A model generated the notes under the pieces. The model had not been told where the DNA came from. It saw nothing but the letters and a program-made list of their open reading frames with translations, and made no database searches. Shown here in pieces: positions 9,154 to 15,513 of a stretch of 64,000 nucleotides of DNA (position 1 is its first letter; each line of letters opens with the position of its first letter). This DNA comes from Acetivibrio cellulolyticus CD2 (GTDB lineage: Bacteria > Bacillota > Clostridia > Acetivibrionales > Acetivibrionaceae), in NCBI RefSeq assembly GCF_000179595.2, contig NZ_JH556653.1, positions 856,532-920,531 on the forward strand. The letters run 5' to 3'. The position numbers and the translations under genes were made by a program.

Positions 9154-10038
9154 TTATTGTTTAATTTTCTGACTTCTGATATACTCAATAGCTCTTTTCC
9201 CAGCCAATGCTCCCTGACCTACAGATATGGAAATTTGCTTGAAACCGCCTGTACAATCCCCAGCAGCGAACATCCCATCTAAATTCGTTTGTTGGTCTTT
9301 ATCTACAAGTATTGAATTACCATCAACCATTATGCCAAGTTTCCTTGCAAAATCCAAGCTTGATGGACTATCATATGCTACAAACAAACCATCTAGATCC
9401 TCACTGGTTCCATCCTTAAAAAAGATCTTTTGCAGGTACTCGGATCCTTCCAGCTTTTCAATCTCTTTTTTATTTACTTCAAATTGCTTTAAATCATCGA
9501 TATATTTATCCGACAATGCCAATTCCTTGCCATTTGTAAAAATCGTAATATCTTTTGTATAAGACTGAAGCTCAATAGCCTCATGAATTACATAATCGTT
9601 GAAGCCTAAAACACCAACCTTCAAATTATTGTAAAAATACCCGTCACAGGTTGTGCAGTAGCTTACACCATTTCCTTCAAACTTTTCAAGGTTTTCCATC
9701 TTCACCTTTTTTACCGGCTGACCTGTAGCCAAAATCAGCGCTTTTGAAGTATAGCGGCCATCTGGAGTAACAACTTCAAAGAAGTCATTCTTTTCAACTG
9801 CTATAACCTCATTGTTTATTATTTCTGCGCCTAGCCTAAGAGCTTGATTTTCGCCATTTTTCAAGAGGTCTTCACCTCTTATTACCTCGGCAAAACCATA
9901 GTAGTTTTCAATTTTCTCAGCTTTTCTAAGTGCACTGTCATTCTTTCCGATGATCAGCGTCTTTAAGTTTGATCTTACTGTATATAGTGACGCTGAAATC
10001 CCCGCCGGGCCCTTGCCGATTATTATAACATCATACAT
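9154..10038 (-). CDS. Thioredoxin reductase-like flavoprotein without NADPH motifs (FFTR/DTR-like)
   Basis: The ATG at 10038 is preferred over one six codons upstream because GAGGGG lies ten bases before it. The 294-residue product has the FAD-binding GKGPAGISAS near the N-terminus, the redox pair in YCTTCDGYF, and the C-terminal FAD signature FAAGDC. The second Rossmann segment reads VGVLGFNDYVIHEA in place of the usual GGGxSAxEE, and no HRRxxxR follows, so NADPH binding is doubtful. Clostridial ferredoxin-dependent flavin thioredoxin reductases and related flavoproteins show the same loss. It is the last gene of a ccdA-tlpA-like operon, which suggests a role in supplying electrons for membrane or extracytoplasmic thiol reduction. 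Confidence 0.8.
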   Translation of the reverse strand: MYDVIIIGKGPAGISASLYTVRSNLKTLIIGKNDSALRKAEKIENYYGFAEVIRGEDLLKNGENQALRLGAEIINNEVIAVEKNDFFEVVTPDGRYTSKALILATGQPVKKVKMENLEKFEGNGVSYCTTCDGYFYNNLKVGVLGFNDYVIHEAIELQSYTKDITIFTNGKELALSDKYIDDLKQFEVNKKEIEKLEGSEYLQKIFFKDGTSEDLDGLFVAYDSPSSLDFARKLGIMVDGNSILVDKDQQTNLDGMFAAGDCTGGFKQISISVGQGALAGKRAIEYIRSQKIKQ

Positions 10039-10120
10039 ATGAATTCTACCCCTCATTTAGCTTTTTACTTATTGTATATTTTGTATTAATTTTTTTCAAT
10101 AAGTATTATTATTATTTTCA

Positions 10121-10708
10121 CTATTCCTTCAATTTATTGTATGCGTCCATTAGTGTATTCTCATCTATTGCGCCTTCGTAATAGGTATATATATTTCCAT
10201 CTTTATTGATTACATATGTGGTTGGTATACTATAAATACTATACTTATCAGCCACACTTCCTGTTTTATCTAAAAGTACTTTCATAGTATAACCTTTTTC
10301 GCTAATAAATTGTCTTACTACATCCTCTGTTTCTCCTCTTGCACCGCCTGTTGTCAAATTAACCGCCAGTAATACTGCATCAGCATTTTTTTCAAAAATT
10401 TTATTCGCCTCATTAAATTCAGGCAATTCAGATCGACATGGCGGACACCACGTTGCCCAAAAATTCAAGAAGACAATCTTACCCTTATAGTCTGACAGCT
10501 TTACATTATTTCCGGCAAGATCCGTAAGCTCAAAATCATATGCCGGTTTTAAGCTGCTATTATTGGCTTTATTCTGTCCACCATCAGAAACATTGCTGCC
10601 CGGATTGTTATTTGGCTCATTCTTGCTGTAGACCAAATAAGCGCCCCCTAATAGAACCACAAGCACTACTGACCACAAAACGGTTTTAAGTAAATTTTTC
10701 TCATTCAT
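10121..10708 (-). CDS. TlpA/ResA-family membrane-anchored thiol-disulfide oxidoreductase
   Basis: The ATG at 10708 follows GAGAGG at nine bases, so the nine extra upstream codons are left out. The 195-residue protein has one N-terminal membrane anchor (about 6-26, VLWSVVLVVLLGGAYLVY), a short Asn-rich linker, and a thioredoxin fold with the active site WATWCPPCRSELPEF. ResA and TlpA proteins reduce disulfides outside the membrane and are kept reduced by CcdA. Here ccdA is directly upstream, 35 bases away, and a thioredoxin reductase-like gene is downstream, so the three are one functional unit. The SIPTTYVI segment holds the conserved cis-proline. Confidence 0.9.
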   Translation of the reverse strand: MNEKNLLKTVLWSVVLVVLLGGAYLVYSKNEPNNNPGSNVSDGGQNKANNSSLKPAYDFELTDLAGNNVKLSDYKGKIVFLNFWATWCPPCRSELPEFNEANKIFEKNADAVLLAVNLTTGGARGETEDVVRQFISEKGYTMKVLLDKTGSVADKYSIYSIPTTYVINKDGNIYTYYEGAIDENTLMDAYNKLKE

Positions 10709-10743
10709 AAATCCCATCCTCTCTATATAATACACTTAGAATT

Positions 10744-11415
10744 TTAAATGAAATTAAATACTAATGCAGCACCCGCAGCCATTAATAAAATTCCCGAAAT
10801 AATACTTATTATTCTGCTGTGCTTTTGGATAACTCTGAAAGCCCCCTTTATGTTTTCAAAAACAATTGCCGAAATAATAAACGGTATTCCTAAACCTATA
10901 GAATAAACAAACAGCAAAAGCATTCCCTCCATAAGTGTTTTCGAATTACTCGCCATAGCAAACAGAGATGCCAAAAATGCGCTTACACAAGGTGTCCAGC
11001 CAAATGCAAAGACTATTCCAAATACTATGGATTTTATAAAATTCAACCTTTTAAACTTGTAGTCAAATCTTTTCTCTTTATTTAATATCGACAATTTTAT
11101 AAGTCCAATAAAGTTCAACCCAAAAATAAACACAACTACACCGCTTATGATTTTCAGCACATCTCTATGGCTTTTTAGAAATGCCCCCAAAGATGTTGCT
11201 GTTGCACCAAACAAAACAAATACTATCGTAAATCCTGCGACAAACCCGATGGAATTTACGATTAAAGTACTTTTTTTAAGCTTATGTTCAGCACTATCCT
11301 CATCAGCTGCCCCTGCCAGATAAAAAAAGTATATAGGCAGCATAGGAAGTATACATGGCGAAACAAAAGTCATTATACCTTCAACAAAACTCAATAAATA
11401 ATTGGAATATAACAC
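10744..11415 (-). CDS. ccdA: CcdA-type cytochrome c biogenesis / thiol-electron transfer membrane protein
   Basis: The GTG at 11415 is chosen because GGAAGGTGG lies six bases upstream; the longer frame would put that site inside the coding region. The 223-residue protein has six predicted membrane helices and the two hallmark Pro-Cys pairs, FVSPCILPMLP near the N-terminus and GWTPCVSAFLAS in the middle. CcdA proteins carry reducing equivalents from cytoplasmic thioredoxin across the membrane. It is the first gene of the redox operon and lies about 85 bases downstream of a consensus-like promoter with tandem operator-like sites. Confidence 0.9.
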   Translation of the reverse strand: MLYSNYLLSFVEGIMTFVSPCILPMLPIYFFYLAGAADEDSAEHKLKKSTLIVNSIGFVAGFTIVFVLFGATATSLGAFLKSHRDVLKIISGVVVFIFGLNFIGLIKLSILNKEKRFDYKFKRLNFIKSIVFGIVFAFGWTPCVSAFLASLFAMASNSKTLMEGMLLLFVYSIGLGIPFIISAIVFENIKGAFRVIQKHSRIISIISGILLMAAGAALVFNFI

Positions 11416-11474
11416 AAAAAACCACCTTCCCACAAATTATATTTACCACTTATTTTAGATACAAAAACATTTTT

Positions 11475-11536
11475 ATACCCCAACCAGGTATTATACCCCC
11501 TAAAGGTATTATACAATTAATAATTGCCTCCGTCAA
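11475..11536 (-). promoter_or_regulatory. Promoter of the ccdA operon with two tandem ATACC-N7-GGTAT sites
   Basis: On the minus strand TTGACG (11536-11531) and TATAAT (11513-11508) are separated by 17 bases, pointing at ccdA. Two sequences, ATACCCCCTAAAGGTAT (11493-11509) and ATACCCCAACCAGGTAT (11475-11491), overlap the -10 element and the likely start point and repeat with an exact 18-bp period. The C/G-rich inverted repeats resemble operators of the CsoR/CstR/RcnR repressor family. The regulator is not in the window. Confidence 0.65.
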
Positions 11537-11670
11537 TTAGCTTATTAACCATTTTCTTTATATTCCTAGTTTAACCAATTCATAAGTACAGGTAACATTC
11601 TCAAAGCACTGAGAATATTATATAAATAGCAAAAAGCATCATCTGCCTAAGGCTTTGGAGGCATTACTTT

Positions 11671-11844
11671 ATGTCTAATCAAATAAGGTTTTATAATAAA
11701 AGTAATATGTTATTCTTCATTCTTATCTTTCTTTTACTTTTTTATGACAGCAGGCCAATAGGAATAAATAGATATGTAAAAGAAAAAAATGACAGTTCCC
11801 TATTATTCTTTATGCTCGTTTATCTAGAGTTATTTTACTTTTGA
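11671..11844 (+). CDS. Small membrane protein, 57 residues, paralogue of the next gene
   Basis: An ATG at 11671 follows TTGGAGG at a good distance and the frame runs 57 codons to TGA. The product has two hydrophobic stretches, MLFFILIFLLLFYDS and SLLFFMLVYLELFYF, joined by a short polar loop. The following 64-residue protein has the same layout (LFFILVFLFLFNGS, polar loop, LLFFIILFALLFL), so the two are tandem paralogues. I do not recognise the family. The genes lie upstream of a run of small genes leading to sleB, so a sporulation-related role is possible but unproven. Confidence 0.7.
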   Translation: MSNQIRFYNKSNMLFFILIFLLLFYDSRPIGINRYVKEKNDSSLLFFMLVYLELFYF

Positions 11845-11917
11845 TTTTTACATTCTGTCACATTTATCTAACTTATTCATATTATATTATCAAAATTATA
11901 TCGAAGGAGGTATCTTT

Positions 11918-12112
11918 ATGAATTTCCCAGGCGATCTATTCAATGGAGACAGTGATGAAGTTCTTTTTTTCATTTTAGTATTTCTGTTTTTATTTAATGG
12001 AAGCCGTTCAGAAGAAGCCTGTATAAACAAATCGGAGGGAAATGACAAGGGCATTCTACTATTCTTTATAATTTTATTTGCCCTGCTTTTTTTAAGTAAT
12101 GATTGTGTTTAA
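11918..12112 (+). CDS. Small membrane protein, 64 residues, tandem paralogue
   Basis: The ATG at 11918 is preceded by AAGGAGGT, among the best ribosome sites in the window. The product has a short acidic N-terminus (MNFPGDLFNGDSDEV), a first hydrophobic segment, a polar loop with SRSEEACINKSEGND, and a second hydrophobic segment ending in SNDCV. It repeats the plan of the 57-residue gene upstream. The C-terminus of the third gene of the downstream cluster (LGLIFILIQEKLEDEFLIIV) shows a similar paired hydrophobic hairpin. No family is recognised and no function is proposed. Confidence 0.75.
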   Translation: MNFPGDLFNGDSDEVLFFILVFLFLFNGSRSEEACINKSEGNDKGILLFFIILFALLFLSNDCV

Positions 12113-12374
12113 AACATACAACAGATAAATATGAGTTCTATTCTATAGACTCAGATAATATATATTAAGTAGGGAAATACCTAAAAATACATAGACTTGT
12201 CTAATTTACATTCGTTTTTTCAGCAGTAGGGCATAGGCGTAGACTAAGAGGTAAAAGTATTAACCTTAAAGAAGTTTATATACTTTGCAACGGCTACAGT
12301 TTTTATATTCAGGATGTGAACACTATCCTTTATCACCAGAGTAAATATAGCAATAATTTGAAAGGATTGATATT
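12113..12374 (+). other. 262-bp leader region upstream of the small-gene operon
   Basis: This stretch has no gene. Several short inverted repeats are visible, such as AAAGTAT / ATACTTT (about 12258-12291), AGGAT / ATCCT (about 12312-12330) and GTAG / CTAC, so the transcript could be structured. It did not match any riboswitch class I know, including the c-di-GMP types. Confidence 0.3.
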
Positions 12375-12701
12375 ATGAGCGATTCAGGAAATAAAAAATT
12401 TGGAGAGTTAATAGGCGATAAAATGCTTCAGATGAAGCTCAATGCCGCTATGGATATGCTAAAAAAGGGTAATGTAGATGACCTTGCAAAAAAAATAAAC
12501 AAGATGGATAAAAACGATTTAATCGATAAAATAGACGAAATAGATGAATCCAAATTGAATGATTTAAATCTGAATATAGACAAAGACGATATGAAAAAAC
12601 TAATCGGCCAGGTTGATCTAAACAATCTGTCTCAGCTATTAGGTGACCGCGGAGATGAGTTGGTGGATAAGTTTAAAAAAATGCTTGAAAGCAATAAATA
12701 A
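12375..12701 (+). CDS. Hypothetical charged helical protein, 108 residues
   Basis: The ATG at 12375 follows GAAAGGA. The product is rich in Lys, Asp and Leu and contains a run of short units of the type KMDKNDLIDKIDEIDES, which should form an amphipathic helix with a near-heptad pattern. No signal peptide or membrane segment is present. It starts a three-gene set with 31- and 10-base gaps that ends at a strong terminator upstream of sleB. The family is not recognised. Confidence 0.7.
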   Translation: MSDSGNKKFGELIGDKMLQMKLNAAMDMLKKGNVDDLAKKINKMDKNDLIDKIDEIDESKLNDLNLNIDKDDMKKLIGQVDLNNLSQLLGDRGDELVDKFKKMLESNK

Positions 12702-12732
12702 ACACTGATACACCATTGGAGGTGACAAATTA

Positions 12733-13143
12733 GTGAATGATGACGAACTCAATGCGAAGTTTAAGCAAATAGCTCAAATGCTTGGAAAAGATAATGTTAA
12801 TGTACCTGATAACCTTGGAAGTATAATATCTATGTTGGCAAATTCTGCGCCTAAAGAACAAGCTGCACCAAAGACAGAAGATCTCCACTCTCCAGTTGAA
12901 CACAAGGAAATAAAGGAAGAGTCGTCACCCAAAAACCCCCTCGATGACAATATGGAGATGATGCGAAAAGTAACAACTATGATGAGCAGCATGAGAAATG
13001 TCAACGACCCAAGGGTTAATTTACTTACTGCAATAAGTCCTTTTTTAAACAATACAAGGCAAAAAAAAATAGGCAACTGTATTAAACTTTTCCAAATGAC
13101 GCAGCTAACGAGAATGATGACAGAAATGGAAAAGAACAATTAG
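12733..13143 (+). CDS. Hypothetical protein, 136 residues, second gene of the small operon
   Basis: GTG at 12733 follows TTGGAGGTG. The N-terminal part (KFKQIAQMLG) is helical, the middle (about 45-75) is a Pro/Glu/Lys-rich low-complexity linker, and the C-terminal part (about 75-136) is Met-rich and helical with DPRVNLLTAISPFLNNTRQ and a basic end. The RVNLL..I.PFL.. segment resembles small conserved clostridial proteins of unknown function. It probably works with its neighbours, since spacing is operon-like. Confidence 0.7.
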   Translation: MNDDELNAKFKQIAQMLGKDNVNVPDNLGSIISMLANSAPKEQAAPKTEDLHSPVEHKEIKEESSPKNPLDDNMEMMRKVTTMMSSMRNVNDPRVNLLTAISPFLNNTRQKKIGNCIKLFQMTQLTRMMTEMEKNN

Positions 13144-13153
13144 GAGGTCAAGC

Positions 13154-13492
13154 ATGAATTATAGAAGAGTACCTAGGTTTAGGAGATATCCTCACATAAA
13201 GCCGGATACAAGTAAAGTGCAGGACAATATGGTTAATATTGAGAACATTGAAAAAGAACTTAGCAAAGACGAGATAGAAAATATTCCTATGCCAAATGAA
13301 AACTCCTCACCTGATGATCCGGAAGCTGTCAGGAATAACAAACCTAAGTTTATTGATAATTTCATCAGAAATATTCATGCTGACGACATAATCCTTTTAG
13401 GATTGATATTTATATTGATACAGGAAAAGCTTGAAGATGAGTTTCTAATAATAGTGCTGATATATCTTTTAGTTGCTGGCAGAGATTTTTAA
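13154..13492 (+). CDS. Hypothetical protein, 112 residues, with C-terminal hydrophobic hairpin
   Basis: ATG at 13154 is preceded by TAGGAGGT. The N-terminus is basic (MNYRRVPRFRRYPHIK), the middle is acidic and Pro-rich, and the C-terminus holds two short hydrophobic strands (DDIILLGLIFILIQ and EDEFLIIVLIYLLVAG) separated by an acidic turn. It is the last gene before a strong terminator. The C-terminal layout matches that of the two tiny membrane proteins upstream, so these proteins may belong to one assembly. No family is recognised. Confidence 0.7.
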   Translation: MNYRRVPRFRRYPHIKPDTSKVQDNMVNIENIEKELSKDEIENIPMPNENSSPDDPEAVRNNKPKFIDNFIRNIHADDIILLGLIFILIQEKLEDEFLIIVLIYLLVAGRDF

Positions 13493-13529
13493 ACTTAGCA
13501 GCAACATACAAAATTGAATTTCCAGTATT

Positions 13530-13575
13530 AGGCCTGATTCCGAATTTTGCTCGGAATCAGGCCTTTAGTTTTTTC
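13530..13575 (+). terminator. Strong intrinsic terminator of the small-gene operon
   Basis: AGGCCTGATTCCGA and TCGGAATCAGGCCT form a perfect 14-bp stem around a seven-base loop, followed by TTAGTTTTTT. It separates the small operon from sleB. Confidence 0.9.
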
Positions 13576-13728
13576 ATGGTGTTCACTAACACTGACAGGC
13601 GCTACAAATTCCATGTAAATTTTTCTTCTTATAATATTTTAATTGAAAATACGCAAAATAAAGTCAATAGAATACTAATTCTCCATGGTGAGATTGTAAA
13701 TACTAGTATAAGGAAAAGGAGAATCAAC

Positions 13729-14433
13729 TTGCATAAGAGAAAAATATTATTAGCTGCAATTTCATTGGCAATTGTTTCATTAATTACTACAACATACATT
13801 TATAGGAGTGATATTAAAGCCTTGTTCCAATATAAGGCTGCATTATCATATTACGGCTCAACAGGTCAGGAAGTAAAAAATATCCAATACAAGCTTTCTA
13901 ATTGGGGATACTATGATGGAGCTATTGATGGGGAATATGGGTATAAGACTTATACAGCTGTACGCTCATTTCAATATAAAAACGGCTTAACTGTTGATGG
14001 TGTTGCGGGTCCAGAAACTCTATCCGCATTAGGTCTTTCTACAGGTGCAACAAAGGCAGCTTCAACTTCACCCTCAACTGGAAACAGAAATTTAGACCTT
14101 CTTGCCCATCTTATACATGGTGAAGCGCGCGGAGAGCCCTATATCGGTCAGGTTGCCGTAGCAGCGGTAGTGCTTAACAGAACGGCAGACAGCAGATTTC
14201 CCAGTACAATAGCAGGAGTAATATATCAACCAGGGGCTTTTGATGCTGTTTCAGACGGGCAAATAGATCTTGAACCTACTTCTCAATCCATCAAAGCAGC
14301 ACAAGATGCTTTAAATGGCTGGGACCCTTCAGAAGGAGCAGTTTATTACTTCAACCCTGTAACTGCAACAAGCAAATGGATCTGGAGCAGAGAGATAATC
14401 AAGCAAATTGGAAAACATATTTTTGCCAGATAG
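13729..14433 (+). CDS. sleB: Spore cortex-lytic enzyme, SleB family
   Basis: The start is taken at TTG 13729, seven bases after AAGGAG; the longer frame upstream runs through the preceding terminator. The 234-residue protein has an N-terminal membrane or signal segment (about 5-22), a peptidoglycan-binding domain (YYGSTGQEVKNIQYKL ... GVAGPETLSALGL, about 35-100) and a C-terminal Hydrolase_2 domain with LLAHLIHGEARGEP, where the Glu is the expected catalytic residue, and VAAVVLNR. SleB is a lytic transglycosylase that degrades cortex containing muramic lactam during spore germination. Its presence supports an endospore former. It is alone between two terminators. Confidence 0.9.
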   Translation: MHKRKILLAAISLAIVSLITTTYIYRSDIKALFQYKAALSYYGSTGQEVKNIQYKLSNWGYYDGAIDGEYGYKTYTAVRSFQYKNGLTVDGVAGPETLSALGLSTGATKAASTSPSTGNRNLDLLAHLIHGEARGEPYIGQVAVAAVVLNRTADSRFPSTIAGVIYQPGAFDAVSDGQIDLEPTSQSIKAAQDALNGWDPSEGAVYYFNPVTATSKWIWSREIIKQIGKHIFAR

Positions 14434-14483
14434 GAATCCAAATTAAAACTATATTTTCGGTTACATTATTATACTATAATTAA

Positions 14484-14512
14484 AAGCGCAGAGGATAATG
14501 TCCTCTACGCTT
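14484..14512. terminator. Bidirectional hairpin between sleB and the membrane protein gene
   Basis: AAGCGCAGAGGA and TCCTCTACGCTT pair with a single mismatch around TAATG. The two neighbouring genes converge on it, so it can serve both. A degraded copy of the short GAAAATATA repeat lies just before it, about 20 bases after the sleB stop. Confidence 0.7.
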
Positions 14513-14520
14513 CTAAACAA

Positions 14521-15405
14521 TCACTTAGCTACTGGTTTAGGCTTAAGCCAATAAGAAAAAAACTTTGAAAAAATAAAGCTTATTATTGATGAAAACAGTA
14601 CCGTTTTAAAAATCCAATTTACAAAAAGTAATACAACTACACTAGCTACCTGAGCGAACCCACCTTGTAGTCTCAAAAAATATGTATTCGCCCAAAATAA
14701 AGCAATCTGGAATGCGATAATTATTATATCAAATAAAATAAATCTGCAAACTATACCCCAAAATGATGCATCTGCTGCACGCTTTCCCTTTGCAAAAAAT
14801 TTCTTATCAAAATTCATAGCTGCAGGATACCAAAAAAGTATATATATCCGGAAAAACATTAAGCTAAAAAACATTATTCCAATAGTTATAACATCAAAAA
14901 TACCAGATACAAGTAAAAGCTCCGGCTTTTCCGTAATAGCCGCTCTGGTAATAACAATTGCAGGAATAGAAACAACCAGCATAAACATCACGAATAGCAA
15001 TGAAATTAATATCACAGAAAATGTTATCCGTGAAATCTTCAAAAAATGCTTCTGCACTCCTTTTGCAAATGTCCCTTTTTCTCTCTTGGCATCTACAAAT
15101 GAACTATTTAAAACGTTCAGGTACCCGGATAAAATCAAACCAGCAATCAAAGAAACAGCTATTATTCCCAACAAAATGAAAATAATATTTATAGGATTGA
15201 TACCTGTAATATTTGTTAAAACCATTTGAATCAAATGCATAATGCTGTCAAACATATTTCCTGTTTTTAAAACGGTTAACACATTAGCAACAGGCATGAT
15301 AAAATTATACTCTATATAACAATATATAAATGTTATTATTCCGAAAATAAGCAGCAATTCCGGTCTTTTCTTAATTGGCTTATAAAAATAGCCTATACCT
15401 TTCAT
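14521..15405 (-). CDS. Polytopic membrane protein, 294 residues, unknown function
   Basis: The ATG at 15405 follows AGAGGG. The protein has about six membrane helices, with a first at about 19-37 (LLLIFGIITFIYCYIEYNF), others around 70-95, 120-150, 165-185, 210-235 and 250-275, and short loops. The C-terminal tail is basic (YWLKPKPVAK). The layout is like the DUF4013/YesL class of bacterial membrane proteins, but no diagnostic motif is visible. It lies 108 bases downstream of tex on the same strand, after a repeat-type hairpin. Confidence 0.7.
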   Translation of the reverse strand: MKGIGYFYKPIKKRPELLLIFGIITFIYCYIEYNFIMPVANVLTVLKTGNMFDSIMHLIQMVLTNITGINPINIIFILLGIIAVSLIAGLILSGYLNVLNSSFVDAKREKGTFAKGVQKHFLKISRITFSVILISLLFVMFMLVVSIPAIVITRAAITEKPELLLVSGIFDVITIGIMFFSLMFFRIYILFWYPAAMNFDKKFFAKGKRAADASFWGIVCRFILFDIIIIAFQIALFWANTYFLRLQGGFAQVASVVVLLFVNWIFKTVLFSSIISFIFSKFFSYWLKPKPVAK

Positions 15406-15477
15406 ATTTTAACCCTCTTTCATAACACTAGTACTTTTTATTTTTAAGAATACCTGAAGCATTACTTTGGATTTTTT

Positions 15478-15507
15478 ATGCCAAAGTTATATTTTCGGCA
15501 TTCCTTA
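15478..15507 (-). repeat. Short palindromic repeat just after the tex stop codon
   Basis: On the minus strand GGAATGCCGAAAATATAAC is followed by TTTGGCATAAAAAA. ATGCC and GGCAT pair, giving a small hairpin with an A-rich tail rather than a T run. It is one of the clearest copies of the post-stop repeat family. Confidence 0.55.
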
Positions 15508-15513
15508 AGTATA

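Noticed and set aside
12196-12320. Possible c-di-GMP or other riboswitch ahead of the small-gene operon
   Set aside because: Some stems can be drawn, but the conserved core sequences of known classes are missing.
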